From Erwinia pyrifoliae DSM 12163 (GTDB lineage Bacteria > Pseudomonadota > Gammaproteobacteria > Enterobacterales > Enterobacteriaceae), in NCBI RefSeq assembly GCF_000026985.1, contig NC_017390.1, forward strand, positions 1,594,735 to 1,658,734: a stretch of DNA of 64,000 nt, read 5' to 3'. Below, piece after piece: positions 9,481-23,105 of the stretch. The position numbers and the translations under genes were made by a program. The stretch's first letter is position 1. Each line of letters begins with the position of its first letter. Under the pieces are notes generated by a model. That model was not told the DNA's origin, searched no databases, and was given only the letters and a program-made list of their open reading frames with translations.

Positions 9481-10704
9481 ATGAAACTCACATTTTTCAC
9501 CATGCAGTTTCCTGTTTCTTCGGAAACGTTTGTGCTGAACCAGGTGACACATTTTATTGATATCGGCTATGAGGTTGAGATTATCGCCGTTTTCCCGGGC
9601 GATTTGGTTAACCGTCATGCCGCGTTTGATCAATACAATCTTGCCGCCAAAACGCACTATCTGTTGCCTGATGACAAGGCTGGAAAGGTCGGTAAGCTGG
9701 CACAACGTCTCAAAATCATATTGCCGAAAATCTACAAACCCGGCACGCTGAAATCATTCCATATCGGGCGTTATGGCGCCCAATCCAGCAAGCTATTGCT
9801 GCCGGCCATTGTTGCCGCTAACAAAAAGCCCTTTGTGGCAGATATTTTCCTTGTCCATTTTGGCTATGCCGGTGCGTTGGCCAATAAGCTGCGCGAGCTG
9901 AATGTGTTGCAGGGCAAACAGGTGACGGTGTTCCACGGTGCCGATATTTCACGTCGCCATATTCTTGAAGAGCACAGGGACGACTATCCCAGGCTTTTCG
10001 CTCAAAACGAACTGCTGTTACCTATCAGCCGTCTGTGGGAGCACAAACTGATTGCTATGGGCTGTCCGGCGGAGAAAATTAACGTCACGCGCATGGGCAT
10101 TGAGCCAGAGAAATTCAACCTTAAGCTACGTGATTCGCTGCATCAGCCGCTACGCATTCTCTCCGTGGCGCGCCTGACCGAAAAGAAAGGTTTGGCTGTG
10201 GCGATCGAGGCCTGCAAAATCTTGAAAGAGCAGGGCGGACAATTCGAGTACACCATCGTTGGCTACGGCGATCTTGAGAATCAACTGAAGACCGGCATCG
10301 CAGACGGTAACCTTGAAGACTGCGTCAAGCTGGTGGGTTTTAAGCCGCAGGAGGAGATTAAACGCTATCTCGATGAGGCAGATATATTCCTTCTTCCGTC
10401 ACTGACTGCGGCCGATGGCGATATGGAGGGCATCCCGGTAGCGCTGATGGAAGCGATGGCGGTTGGGTTACCGGTTGTATCAAGCAGGCATAGTGGTATA
10501 CCTGAACTGATCGAACACAATGTATCAGGTTGGCTGGCACCCGAAGGCGATGCACAAGCTCTGGCGGCTATTCTGCTGAAACTTTCCCGGGGAGAAGACG
10601 ATATTGCCCAGGTAGTGCTGGCGGCACGCGCTAAGGTAGAAACCGAATTTAATCAGCATATTGCATACCGTCAGCTGGCAGAAATTTTGGAGCGGTTAGC
10701 GTGA
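9481..10704 (+). CDS. amsK: AmsK, family 4 glycosyltransferase (WcaL-like)
   Basis: A 407-aa GT-B glycosyltransferase that starts KLTFFTMQFPVSSETFVLNQV, the typical N-terminus of WcaL/AmsK enzymes. The donor domain has ILSVARLTEKKGLAVAIEAC, FLLPSLTAADGDMEGIPVALMEAMAVGLPVVSS and the E-x7-E pair within it. Start ATG 9481 is 4 bp after amsJ and the stop overlaps the amsL start by 4 bases, so translation is coupled. It probably adds the sugar that carries the pyruvate ketal or another late side-chain residue (inference). Confidence 0.87.
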   Translation: MKLTFFTMQFPVSSETFVLNQVTHFIDIGYEVEIIAVFPGDLVNRHAAFDQYNLAAKTHYLLPDDKAGKVGKLAQRLKIILPKIYKPGTLKSFHIGRYGAQSSKLLLPAIVAANKKPFVADIFLVHFGYAGALANKLRELNVLQGKQVTVFHGADISRRHILEEHRDDYPRLFAQNELLLPISRLWEHKLIAMGCPAEKINVTRMGIEPEKFNLKLRDSLHQPLRILSVARLTEKKGLAVAIEACKILKEQGGQFEYTIVGYGDLENQLKTGIADGNLEDCVKLVGFKPQEEIKRYLDEADIFLLPSLTAADGDMEGIPVALMEAMAVGLPVVSSRHSGIPELIEHNVSGWLAPEGDAQALAAILLKLSRGEDDIAQVVLAARAKVETEFNQHIAYRQLAEILERLA

Positions 10705-12041
10705 GTAGCTTAAAAAGTCAGGCCATCTGGCTGTTCGGTGCCACCGGCTTTGCCGCTGCATTGCAGGTTGTGCAGCTTGGCGTGCTGGCACGCAAACTTG
10801 AAGCCCATGAGTTGGGTATTCTGGCCATCATTAACGCTATTCTGGCGGTGGCGATGGTGCTGCAGGATATGGGAATGAGCAGTTATATTGTGCATCGGCA
10901 GAATATCACCCGCAAAGAGCAGAGCACGATTTACTGGGTAAACGTCTTGCTGAGCCTGCTGACAGGCTTGCTGCTGGTGGCTATTGCCTGGCCAATTTCC
11001 TGGTTTTATCATCTGCCGCAGCTTGGCGGGCTGATTATGCTTACCAGCCTGAACTTTCTGGTGCTTGGGTCGCTATCGCAATATCAGGCACATTTTATTA
11101 AAGCCAAACGGATGATATTGCTGGCAAAAATCGAGATGGCGACCAAGTTACTTGCCTTTGCGTTTACGGTGATATTGCTCTATTACTCTTCACTCAATGT
11201 TGCGGCAGTGATCCTCGGTCTTTTCGCCAATGCGGCTATGCGCATTCTGTGCATGATCTGGCTCGGGGAGAAAGCGTGGCGGCCGACATTCGAATTTGAT
11301 AAAGCCACGTTTTACAGCTCGCTCAAATATGGCATTTACCAGCTAGGTTCGCAGACCATTAATCAGCTGCGCACGCAGGCGGATTCCCTGATCGTCGGTA
11401 AAGTGATGGGCGCAGAGCTGCTAGGGGTTTACTCTCTGGCTAAAGAGTTGATACTTCAACCGCTTAAACTGGTGACGCCGGTGATTAACCGTCTGGCTTT
11501 ACCGCGTTTTGCCGAGAAACAACACGACCCTGTCCGCCTGCAGCAGCTGTTTCTCAAGGGCACCTTCGTTATCATGCTGTTTAGCGCGATGATGTACCTG
11601 GCGATCGGTATTCTTTCTCCGGTGATTGTTCGCATGCTTTATGGACCGGCGCACGAAGCCGTGGCGCAGCTTATCCCGCTGATGTTAATGTTTGGCATGT
11701 TACGGCCGATGGGGGGCCTGACCGGAGCTATTTCACAAGCCAATGGTCGCACCAACATTGAGTTTTACTGGAACGTTGTGGCGAGCGGTATTGTGGTCAT
11801 GGTGCTGGCTACGGTGTGGATCTGGCCAAATGTGTGGTATGTCGCGTTAACTTTATCGATTTCTCAGGTACTGATATCCGCTTTTGCCCACCCGTTCTTT
11901 ATCAAACCGGTGATTGGCATCCGATTCTTGCCGTATGCGCGCCAGTGGATGTCAGTTTCAGCGGTGTTTATCGGAATTATAGCGCTGATTAGTCATTATA
12001 ATTTGTTTATCATGCCTGAATGGTTCAGCCGCTGGTTCTAA
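10701..12041 (+). CDS. amsL: AmsL, Wzx-type repeat-unit flippase
   Basis: A 446-aa polytopic inner-membrane protein with about 12 helices, of the MOP/PST polysaccharide transporter family (WzxC-like). The N-terminus is SQAIWLFGATGFAAALQVVQLGVLARKLEAHELG, the usual first-helix signature. It would move the finished undecaprenyl-PP-linked amylovoran repeat across the inner membrane for AmsC. It overlaps amsK by 4 bases and is the last ams gene; about 150 bp then lead to galF. Confidence 0.88.
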   Translation: MSSLKSQAIWLFGATGFAAALQVVQLGVLARKLEAHELGILAIINAILAVAMVLQDMGMSSYIVHRQNITRKEQSTIYWVNVLLSLLTGLLLVAIAWPISWFYHLPQLGGLIMLTSLNFLVLGSLSQYQAHFIKAKRMILLAKIEMATKLLAFAFTVILLYYSSLNVAAVILGLFANAAMRILCMIWLGEKAWRPTFEFDKATFYSSLKYGIYQLGSQTINQLRTQADSLIVGKVMGAELLGVYSLAKELILQPLKLVTPVINRLALPRFAEKQHDPVRLQQLFLKGTFVIMLFSAMMYLAIGILSPVIVRMLYGPAHEAVAQLIPLMLMFGMLRPMGGLTGAISQANGRTNIEFYWNVVASGIVVMVLATVWIWPNVWYVALTLSISQVLISAFAHPFFIKPVIGIRFLPYARQWMSVSAVFIGIIALISHYNLFIMPEWFSRWF

Positions 12042-12188
12042 CCCAAAATTAATATTAGGGTCACTCTTATGCTTGCATTTTTATGACCAAGCCCCGCTGT
12101 AATTTTTTCGGATTAAGATTATACTTGCGAATCATCTCTTTAATGCATAATAAATTTAAGTTTTTGACATCATTCATATGGAAAAATT

Positions 12189-13085
12189 ATGACCAAGCTG
12201 AAAGCAGTTATACCGGTTGCGGGTCTCGGAATGCATCTGCTCCCTGCGACAAAAGCTATTCCTAAAGAGATGTTGCCCATAGTCGATAAGCCAATGATTC
12301 AATACATCATTGATGAGTGCGTGGCGGCGGGTATAAAGGAAATCGTTCTGGTCACCCATGCATCCAAGAATGCGGTTGAAAACCATTTTGATACTTCCTA
12401 TGAACTTGAAGCCTTGCTTGAAGCCCGCGTTAAACGCTCCCTGCTGAGTGAGGTAAAATCGATCTGCCCACCAGGTGTAACGATTATGAACGTGCGCCAA
12501 CCCCAGCCGCTGGGGCTTGCCGATGCTTTGCTGTGCGCCCGTCCAATGCTGCATGATGAGGCGTTTGTGGTGGTGCTGCCTGATGTGCTGCTGGATAATG
12601 CCAGCGCCGATCCGTTGCGCTACAACCTGGCGGCGATGGTAGCACGTTTTGAAGAAACCGGACGTAGTCAGGTGCTGGCTCATCACATGCCGGAAGCCGA
12701 TCTTTCAGAGTACTCCGTGATTACCACTGAGGAGTCATTGGACTTCCCTGGCAAAGTCAGCTCCATTCTGGATTTCGTTGAAAAACCCGAAAACCCAGAG
12801 ATGCTGAACTCCGATCTTGCCGCTGTGGGGCGCTATGTGTTATCAGCCGATATTTGGCCCGAGCTGGAAGCGCTGGAGCCGGGTGCGTGGGGGCGCTACC
12901 AGTTAACCGATGCCATCGCCAGCTTAAACAAGAAGATGCCTGTAGATGCTCAATTGCTCAGTGGCGATAGCTTTGATTGCGGACGTAAACTTGGTTATAT
13001 GAAAGCCTTCGTTACCTGGGGCTTGCGTAACCATAGTCAGGGGCGTGAGTTCCGCGACGAGATCCAGAAAATCCTGGCGAAATAA
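12189..13085 (+). CDS. galF: GalF, UTP-glucose-1-phosphate uridylyltransferase homologue
   Basis: A 298-aa nucleotidyltransferase. The active-site loop reads [19 protein letters not shown]. The MH where GalU has TR is the GalF signature, so GalF (regulatory or weakly active) is preferred over GalU. The sugar-binding parts VLPDVLLDN and [10 protein letters not shown] are present. Oddly, the usual GLGHSILCARP segment reads [11 protein letters not shown], which removes a normally conserved His. It sits between amsL and galE and would modulate UDP-glucose supply for amylovoran and LPS. Confidence 0.9.
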   Translation: MTKLKAVIPVAGLGMHLLPATKAIPKEMLPIVDKPMIQYIIDECVAAGIKEIVLVTHASKNAVENHFDTSYELEALLEARVKRSLLSEVKSICPPGVTIMNVRQPQPLGLADALLCARPMLHDEAFVVVLPDVLLDNASADPLRYNLAAMVARFEETGRSQVLAHHMPEADLSEYSVITTEESLDFPGKVSSILDFVEKPENPEMLNSDLAAVGRYVLSADIWPELEALEPGAWGRYQLTDAIASLNKKMPVDAQLLSGDSFDCGRKLGYMKAFVTWGLRNHSQGREFRDEIQKILAK

Positions 13086-13139
13086 TACCAAATCTGATCA
13101 CCGCCGTGCCACTTGCGCGGCCTGACTGAAGGAGTTTGA

Positions 13140-14153
13140 ATGTCTATTTTAGTCACGGGTGGAGCAGGCTATATCGGATCCCATACCGTACTTTCATTGC
13201 TGCAACGCGGTGATGACGTGGTCGTACTGGATAATCTGAGTAATGCGGCGCGCGAGTCGATTAACCGTGTTGAAAAGTTAACTGGTAAAACAGCGACCTT
13301 CATTGAAGGTGACATCCTCGATCGTGCCTGTTTGCGTCGTATTTTCAGCGCTCACTGCATTAGCGCCGTAATCCACTTTGCCGGACTTAAGGCCGTAGGG
13401 GAATCGACGCGCAAGCCGCTGGAATATTATCAAAATAACGTTACCGGTACGCTGGTGCTGCTGGAAGAAATGCGCAGCGCCGGGGTGAATCAGTTCATTT
13501 TCAGCTCATCAGCCACCGTATATGGTGCCGATGCGCCTGTACCTTACGTTGAAACCACGCCAATCGGTGGTACCACCAGCCCCTACGGTACTTCCAAGCT
13601 GATGGTTGAGCAGATACTGCGTGATTACGCTAAAGCTAACCCGGAATTCAAAACCATTGCATTACGCTATTTTAACCCGGTAGGCGCGCACGAATCAGGT
13701 CAGATTGGCGAAGATCCCAATGGCATCCCTAACAATCTGCTGCCGTATATTGCCCAAGTGGCTATTGGTCGTCTGGAAAAACTCGGCATCTTTGGTGATG
13801 ACTATCCGACAAAAGATGGCACAGGCGTCCGTGACTATATCCATGTCATGGATCTGGCAGAGGGGCACCTCAAGGCGCTTGATCATCTGGAATCGATTGA
13901 AGGATACAAAGCCTATAACCTCGGAGCAGGGGAAGGTTACTCGGTGTTGGAGATGGTTAAGGCATTTGAAAAAGCGTCTGGCCGGCCGGTGGCATACCAG
14001 ATTTCTCCACGACGCGATGGCGACCTGGCTGCTTTCTGGGCCGATGCCGCGCTGGCTGAAAAAGAGCTTAACTGGCGCGTTTCGCGCGGCATTGACGAGA
14101 TGATGCGTGATACGTGGAACTGGCAGAGTCAGAATCCTCAAGGCTATAGCTGA
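13140..14153 (+). CDS. galE: GalE, UDP-glucose 4-epimerase
   Basis: A 337-aa extended SDR enzyme that interconverts UDP-glucose and UDP-galactose in the cytoplasm. Visible: NAD-binding GGAGYIGSH at residues 7-15, catalytic SSSATVYG and SPYGTSK (Ser and Tyr-x3-Lys), and RYFNPVGAH. The SD AAGGAG lies just upstream. It supplies UDP-Gal both for galactose-rich amylovoran and, through glf, for the galactan-like O-antigen encoded next. Transcription ends at the terminator just downstream. Confidence 0.95.
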   Translation: MSILVTGGAGYIGSHTVLSLLQRGDDVVVLDNLSNAARESINRVEKLTGKTATFIEGDILDRACLRRIFSAHCISAVIHFAGLKAVGESTRKPLEYYQNNVTGTLVLLEEMRSAGVNQFIFSSSATVYGADAPVPYVETTPIGGTTSPYGTSKLMVEQILRDYAKANPEFKTIALRYFNPVGAHESGQIGEDPNGIPNNLLPYIAQVAIGRLEKLGIFGDDYPTKDGTGVRDYIHVMDLAEGHLKALDHLESIEGYKAYNLGAGEGYSVLEMVKAFEKASGRPVAYQISPRRDGDLAAFWADAALAEKELNWRVSRGIDEMMRDTWNWQSQNPQGYS

Positions 14154-14173
14154 TTGATAGCAGTAACTAATGC

Positions 14174-14199
14174 AAAACCCAGCGAGTGCTGGGTTTTTT
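14174..14199 (+). terminator. Rho-independent terminator after galE
   Basis: Stem AACCCAGC/GCTGGGTT with a 4-nt loop (GAGT) followed directly by a T run. It closes the ams-galF-galE unit about 20 bp after the galE stop. Confidence 0.9.
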
Positions 14200-14429
14200 G
14201 TTAAATGAAGTTGTTGAATGTCTTTTGTTAAACATCAGGTAGTAATATCTTTTTAGTCTTAGATTAAGTATCTTATCCACTATGAAATATTAGCATTTAT
14301 AATGCTGGAACGCTCAAAGCTATGCTGGTATTGCACCATTTTTCATTAGTTTTCAAAAAATGCGAATGATATAATCTCTACAGCGCATACCAGTTAGCGG
14401 CTTTTCACAACAGACAATAGTTAGCTGCA

Positions 14430-14468
14430 TCGGCATGCTGAGAGCCTTAACTCAGGGGCGGTAGCGTG
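14430..14468 (+). promoter_or_regulatory. JUMPstart / ops element for RfaH
   Basis: The 3' half reads AGGGGCGGTAGCGTG. It contains the complete 12-base ops core GGCGGTAGCGTG at 14457-14468, preceded by a diverged JUMPstart 5' half (TTAACTCAGGGG corresponds to the consensus TTAAGCCAGGGG). Such elements recruit the antiterminator RfaH to long polysaccharide operons. It lies 80 bp before rfbB and after the galE terminator, so it marks a separate RfaH-dependent O-antigen transcript. GGGGCGGT at 14455-14462 can also pair with ACTGCCCC at 14482-14489, which would form a hairpin around the ops pause. The rest of the 14200-14546 gap is AT-rich, and no promoter can be named with confidence. Confidence 0.88.
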
Positions 14469-14546
14469 CTTTTTTTATGTGACTGCCCCTATCTTCTCCG
14501 CTACACGTCTAAACCTCAATAAAAACACAGTGTTGTGAGAAATACT

Positions 14547-15617
14547 ATGAAAATTTTGGTAACCGGTGGTGCTGGCTTCATTGGTTCAGCCGTTATACGT
14601 CATATCATCAACAATACTGATGATGTTGTATTAAATGTTGATAAGCTTACTTATGCAGGTAATTTAGAGTCTTTGCAGGGTATCAGTGATAGCTCTCGTT
14701 ATCATTTCTCTAAAACAGACATTTGCGATCCCGAGTCACTCAATCATGCATTTAATGATTTCGAACCCGACGTTGTTATGCATTTGGCTGCCGAAAGTCA
14801 TGTCGATCGTTCAATCAATGGTCCGGCGGCTTTCATTGAGACAAATATAATTGGAACATATGTTTTACTCGAAGCAGCCAGAAGGTATTGGCTTGGGCTG
14901 CCAGTAGAAAGAAAAGAAGCATTTCGATTTCATCATATATCTACAGATGAAGTGTTTGGAGATTTACACGGCACAGACGATTTGTTTACCGAGCAAACCG
15001 CTTATGCACCTAGCAGTCCTTACTCTGCTTCAAAAGCGTCCAGCGACCATCTGGTCAGAGCTTGGCAGCGTACTTATGGCTTACCGGCACTAATAACAAA
15101 CTGTTCAAATAATTATGGGCCATACCATTTCCCGGAGAAATTAATTCCTCTGACGATATTAAATGCGCTCGCAGGCAAGCCATTGCCCGTTTATGGTGAT
15201 GGTAAACAGGTTCGAGACTGGCTTTATGTGGAAGATCACGCCAGAGCATTATATCGGGTAGCTACTGCAGGTATTGTTGGCGAAACCTATAATATCGGAG
15301 GTCATAACGAACGACAGAACATCGATGTGGTGAATACTATCTGCAGAGTCCTCAATCGTCTTGTAGTCGATAAGCCCCGCGGTATTACTGACTATTCTGT
15401 ACTTATCACTTTTGTCCAGGATCGTCCGGGACATGATTTACGCTATGCGATTGATGCAACAAAAATTGAAAAAGAACTGGGCTGGTTACCCGAAGAAACT
15501 TTTGAGACGGGACTTGAGAAGACCGTCCGCTGGTATCTGGAAAATACAGAATGGTGGAAACGGGTTCTGGATGGATCCTACGCTGGTGAAAGATGTTTAG
15601 AGGTAAAGGATTTTTGA
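14547..15617 (+). CDS. rfbB: dTDP-glucose 4,6-dehydratase
   Basis: A 356-aa extended SDR that converts dTDP-glucose to dTDP-4-keto-6-deoxyglucose. Seen: [31 protein letters not shown], the catalytic [10 protein letters not shown] (Thr-Asp-Glu) and [16 protein letters not shown] (Tyr-x3-Lys). ATG 14547 is chosen over the in-frame GTG 14535 because the Rossmann strand starts there. It is first gene after the JUMPstart; rfbA follows after one base. The rmlC and rmlD genes needed for rhamnose are absent here, so the keto intermediate is probably used by the SDR at 16604. Confidence 0.93.
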   Translation: MKILVTGGAGFIGSAVIRHIINNTDDVVLNVDKLTYAGNLESLQGISDSSRYHFSKTDICDPESLNHAFNDFEPDVVMHLAAESHVDRSINGPAAFIETNIIGTYVLLEAARRYWLGLPVERKEAFRFHHISTDEVFGDLHGTDDLFTEQTAYAPSSPYSASKASSDHLVRAWQRTYGLPALITNCSNNYGPYHFPEKLIPLTILNALAGKPLPVYGDGKQVRDWLYVEDHARALYRVATAGIVGETYNIGGHNERQNIDVVNTICRVLNRLVVDKPRGITDYSVLITFVQDRPGHDLRYAIDATKIEKELGWLPEETFETGLEKTVRWYLENTEWWKRVLDGSYAGERCLEVKDF

Positions 15618-15618
15618 T

Positions 15619-16485
15619 ATGAAAGGAATTATCTTAGCAGGAGGATCTGGCACACGTCTACATCCTATCACTCGAGGTTTATCAAAGCAGCTCTTGCCGG
15701 TTTATGATAAGCCAATGATCTACTACCCTCTTTCAGTGCTAATGTTGGCGGGCATTAAAGATATCCTTATTATTACCACACCGCAGGATCTGAGTTCATT
15801 TCAAAGATTACTTGGTGATGGTGGTGATTTTGGTATTAACCTGCAATTTGCAATACAACCCAGCCCGGATGGATTAGCTCAGGCATTTATCATTGGCGAG
15901 AAGTTTATTGATGGTGACGAATGTGCTTTGGTTTTAGGTGATAATATTTTCTTTGGTCAGGGATTTGCTCCAGTTCTTGAGAATATCGCTGCCAAGAAAA
16001 CAGGTGCAACCGTATTTGGCTATCAGGTAAAGGATCCGGGTCGTTTTGGTGTTGTAGATTTCGATCAGGCTTTTAAAGCCCTTTCAATTGAAGAAAAACC
16101 TGAGAAGCCAAAATCAAATTGGGCAGTAACAGGTCTGTACTTTTATGACAAAAATGTAGTCGAGATGGCAAAAAAAGTAAAACCATCTCACCGTGGTGAA
16201 TTAGAAATTACTGCACTAAATGAAATGTACCTTCAGAATGGCTTGCTTGAGGTTGAGTTATTAGGGCGCGGGTTTGCATGGCTAGATACCGGGACTCATG
16301 ATAGCTTGATTGAAGCATCACAATTCATACATACCATTGAAAAAAGACAGGGTTTAAAAGTAGCCTGCCTTGAAGAAATCGCTTTCAGAAAAGGTTGGAT
16401 AACCAAAGCGCAACTAGCTGATTTGGCAAAATCGCTTGAGAAAACTGATTACGGCAAATATCTTCATACTGTCATTAGTGGCTAG
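15619..16485 (+). CDS. rfbA: Glucose-1-phosphate thymidylyltransferase
   Basis: A 288-aa nucleotidyltransferase that makes dTDP-glucose. Clear motifs: [50 protein letters not shown] and [19 protein letters not shown]. Full family length. It is one base after the rfbB stop, so coupled to it. The two gene products together supply dTDP-4-keto-6-deoxyglucose. The order rfbB-rfbA without rfbD/rfbC is seen in clusters that make sugars other than L-rhamnose. Confidence 0.94.
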   Translation: MKGIILAGGSGTRLHPITRGLSKQLLPVYDKPMIYYPLSVLMLAGIKDILIITTPQDLSSFQRLLGDGGDFGINLQFAIQPSPDGLAQAFIIGEKFIDGDECALVLGDNIFFGQGFAPVLENIAAKKTGATVFGYQVKDPGRFGVVDFDQAFKALSIEEKPEKPKSNWAVTGLYFYDKNVVEMAKKVKPSHRGELEITALNEMYLQNGLLEVELLGRGFAWLDTGTHDSLIEASQFIHTIEKRQGLKVACLEEIAFRKGWITKAQLADLAKSLEKTDYGKYLHTVISG

Positions 16486-16603
16486 ATCTCAGGCAGACAC
16501 TACTGAATTTTGAACACATTTTATTCAATTAAGAGCTAAATATAGCAGGATGCTGAATTTAATACATATTTGCAAACAAAGTAGGTGAGTTAAAGGAGTT
16601 ACC

Positions 16604-17539
16604 ATGCCAACGGTTTTGATATTAGGAGGTTCAGGATTTATAGGAACCAATTTGATTGCATTTTATTGCAATAAAAACTACAAAGTTATCACTTTTGGAC
16701 GTTCAATGCCGGTAATTGAGCATCCTAATCTTGAGAAGATTGTGGGTGATATCAGAAACTTGACTGATTTAGAATTTGTATTTAATAATCATAAAATAGA
16801 TTTTGTTTTTCACTCGTTGACAAGTATATCAGCAACGGATTCTTTTGGTAGCTGCCAAGATTTAGTGTCAGTGAACTTGTCTTGTTTAATTGATATTATC
16901 TCTTTGATGAGAAAGTACAGTGTATATAAATTGGTGTATTTTTCATCCGGCGGATCCATCTATGGCGTATCGGATGCCCCAATCGATGAGCGGCACGAAC
17001 TATCTCCGGTCAGTTTCTATGGGTGGATAAAGGAAGTTTCAGAACGTTATCTGGCATATGAAAATCGAACAAATTCTACATTCAATTATTTGATATTACG
17101 TCCTGCTAATGTCTATGGACAATATCAAAAGTTGAACAGGATAATCGGTGTCGCCTTAAAAAATGCAATTAAAAAAGAAGATATGCATATATATGGCGAT
17201 GTAGGTATTTGCAAAGATTATATACATATAGATGATGTCTGTGAGATGACGTACGCATTAGTCAACAATAATTACTCTTGGAACGATATATATAACATTG
17301 GTTCGGGAAAAGGGACGAGTTTGAAAGAAATATTGCACTACGCTGAAGTCATTAGCGGTAATAAATTGAATTTAGTAATGCACAATAAAAAGGTCGGAGA
17401 TATTAGCTACAGCATCCTCGATACTTCTAAAGTTCAGACTAAAATTGGTAAAAGAAGCTTCATATCAGTCTATGAAGGGATGAAAAGCATGCATATGTAT
17501 GTACATCATCAGCTAGGTACTGATTCTGTTACGAGCTAA
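16604..17539 (+). CDS. NAD-dependent sugar epimerase/reductase, candidate dTDP-4-keto-6-deoxyglucose 4-reductase
   Basis: A 311-aa extended SDR: TVLILGGSGFIGTNLIAFY (GxxGxxG), the catalytic FSSGGSIYG and VSFYGWIKEVSE (Tyr-x3-Lys), then LRPANVYG. The gene follows rfbB-rfbA after a 118-bp AT-rich gap and precedes wzm, with its own SD (AAAGGAG). Among characterised relatives, Fcf1-type reductases turn dTDP-4-keto-6-deoxyglucose into dTDP-D-fucose. That activity would complete a dTDP-6-deoxyhexose route here without rmlC/rmlD. It could instead act on another nucleotide sugar; the substrate is an inference from context. Confidence 0.75.
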   Translation: MPTVLILGGSGFIGTNLIAFYCNKNYKVITFGRSMPVIEHPNLEKIVGDIRNLTDLEFVFNNHKIDFVFHSLTSISATDSFGSCQDLVSVNLSCLIDIISLMRKYSVYKLVYFSSGGSIYGVSDAPIDERHELSPVSFYGWIKEVSERYLAYENRTNSTFNYLILRPANVYGQYQKLNRIIGVALKNAIKKEDMHIYGDVGICKDYIHIDDVCEMTYALVNNNYSWNDIYNIGSGKGTSLKEILHYAEVISGNKLNLVMHNKKVGDISYSILDTSKVQTKIGKRSFISVYEGMKSMHMYVHHQLGTDSVTS

Positions 17540-17611
17540 TCAATTTTAATGCTAGCTTGATTTTAAATCTGTAAAACCTTCCCCGTGAAGTAATCTAATG
17601 ATGAGAAAATT

Positions 17612-18379
17612 ATGAAGTTTAGTATAGGTTACCTTTATGATTTGGTAACAGTCATAACTGAAAAAGAACTTAAAGTCAGATACAAAAGCAGCTTCTTCGG
17701 GTATCTTTGGTCTATAGCAAACCCTTTATTGTTTGCCATGATATATTTCTTCATTTTCAAACTTATTATGAGAGTTCAAATACCAAATTATACCGTATTT
17801 ATTATCGCTGGGTTATTTCCGTGGCAGTGGTTTGCCAGCTCGACCGTCAATTCACTGTTTTCTTTCTTATCAAATGCTCAAATAATAAAAAAAACAGTGT
17901 TTCCACGTTCAGTGATCCCGCTTTGTAATGTGCTTATGGAATGCCTGCACTTTCTCTGTACAATCCCGGTTATACTTGTATTCCTCTTTATCTATGATAT
18001 GCGCCCAGCACTTAATTGGATCTGGGGTATTCCGCTAATTGGGTTGGCTCAGATTATATTAATGCTTGGTATTGCCCTGATTTTTTCAACGCTCAATCTC
18101 TTTTTCCGTGATTTAGAAAGATTTGTAAGTTTGGGGATCATGTTACTGTTCTATTGCACACCAATTTTATATTCTGCAGAAATGATACCTCAAGAATATA
18201 GATGGCTAATTGACTATAATCCTTTTGCATCAATGATACTTAGTTGGCGGGAATTGTTTATGCATAATACACTTAACTATGGCTTAGTGAGTGAACTTTA
18301 CGTATACGGTGCAATTTTCCTACTTCTTGGCAGCTTGATCTTCAATAAGCTTAAACATAGATTTGCAGAGATTTTATAA
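17612..18379 (+). CDS. wzm: Wzm, O-antigen ABC exporter permease
   Basis: A 255-aa integral membrane protein of the ABC-2 polysaccharide permease family. It has the amphipathic N-terminal segment KELKVRYKSSFFGYLWSIANPLLFAMIYFFIFK, six hydrophobic helices and FFRDLERFVSLGIMLLFYCTPILY near the C-terminus. It forms the inner-membrane channel that exports finished undecaprenyl-PP-linked O-polysaccharide, so this O-antigen uses the ABC rather than the Wzx/Wzy route. Its stop shares one base with the wzt start (TAATG). Very AT-rich. Confidence 0.92.
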   Translation: MKFSIGYLYDLVTVITEKELKVRYKSSFFGYLWSIANPLLFAMIYFFIFKLIMRVQIPNYTVFIIAGLFPWQWFASSTVNSLFSFLSNAQIIKKTVFPRSVIPLCNVLMECLHFLCTIPVILVFLFIYDMRPALNWIWGIPLIGLAQIILMLGIALIFSTLNLFFRDLERFVSLGIMLLFYCTPILYSAEMIPQEYRWLIDYNPFASMILSWRELFMHNTLNYGLVSELYVYGAIFLLLGSLIFNKLKHRFAEIL

Positions 18380-19119
18380 TGAGTGTTGTAATTGAATTCA
18401 TTAATGTCACCAAATCATATCCGCTATACCATCACATCGGTTCAGGTATCAAAGAGCTTGTTTTCAATCCAATTAGGGCCTTGAGTTTATTAAGCGGTCG
18501 CAGTTATCTTGCAATTGAGGATATAAACTTCAGGGTGGAAAAGGGGGAATCCGTTGCTTTAATTGGCCGAAACGGTGCTGGAAAGAGTACGTCCCTTGGT
18601 TTGGTTGCTGGTGTATTAAAACCGACAGCAGGTGAAGTGAACGTTGTCGGACGCGTGGCATCGATGTTGGAGCTCGGTGGTGGATTTCATCCGGAGTTAA
18701 CGGGTAGAGAAAATATACGGCTTAATGCCACTCTTCTGGGATTACGCCGCAAAGAGCTTAACGCTCGAATAAACGACATTATAGAATTTTCTGAGTTAGG
18801 TGAATTCATTGACGAGCCTATACGAGTTTACTCTAGCGGTATGCTGGCAAAACTCGGTTTCTCTGTTATTTCGCAGATTAATCCGGACATTTTAATTATT
18901 GATGAAGTGCTGGCAGTAGGCGACATCGCTTTCCAAAGGAAATGCATTAACACTATTAATGAATTCAAGAAGAAGGGTGTAACCATTCTTTTTGTCAGCC
19001 ACAATTTATCCGATATCGAAAAAGTTTGTGATCGAGTTATTTGGATCGAGAATCATCGCTTAAAAATGACTGGCAAATCCAGTGAAGTTATCAGTGCCTA
19101 TAAGATTGCAATGGCATAA
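18379..19119 (+). CDS. wzt: Wzt, O-antigen ABC exporter ATPase (short form)
   Basis: A 246-aa ATPase partner of Wzm. Walker A is GRNGAGKST, the signature reads RVYSSGMLAKLGFSV, Walker B is PDILIIDEVLAVGD and the switch is FVSHN. At 246 aa it stops after the nucleotide-binding domain and lacks the C-terminal carbohydrate-binding domain found in the roughly 430-aa Wzt of O8/O9a-type systems. This matches Klebsiella galactan I Wzt, where export is tied to synthesis and needs no terminal cap. The downstream order also matches that operon. Confidence 0.93.
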   Translation: MSVVIEFINVTKSYPLYHHIGSGIKELVFNPIRALSLLSGRSYLAIEDINFRVEKGESVALIGRNGAGKSTSLGLVAGVLKPTAGEVNVVGRVASMLELGGGFHPELTGRENIRLNATLLGLRRKELNARINDIIEFSELGEFIDEPIRVYSSGMLAKLGFSVISQINPDILIIDEVLAVGDIAFQRKCINTINEFKKKGVTILFVSHNLSDIEKVCDRVIWIENHRLKMTGKSSEVISAYKIAMA

Positions 19120-19143
19120 AATTATATCAAGAGTCGACATTGA

Positions 19144-23092
<3,949 letters not shown>

Positions 23093-23105
23093 TAGGTGTT
23101 CTTTC

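Noticed and set aside
12083..12265. 60-codon ORF before galF
   Set aside because: Overlaps the galF start in another frame and has no SD or family features.
14547..16485. L-rhamnose pathway
   Set aside because: rmlC and rmlD are absent here; only the first two steps are encoded, followed by a different SDR.
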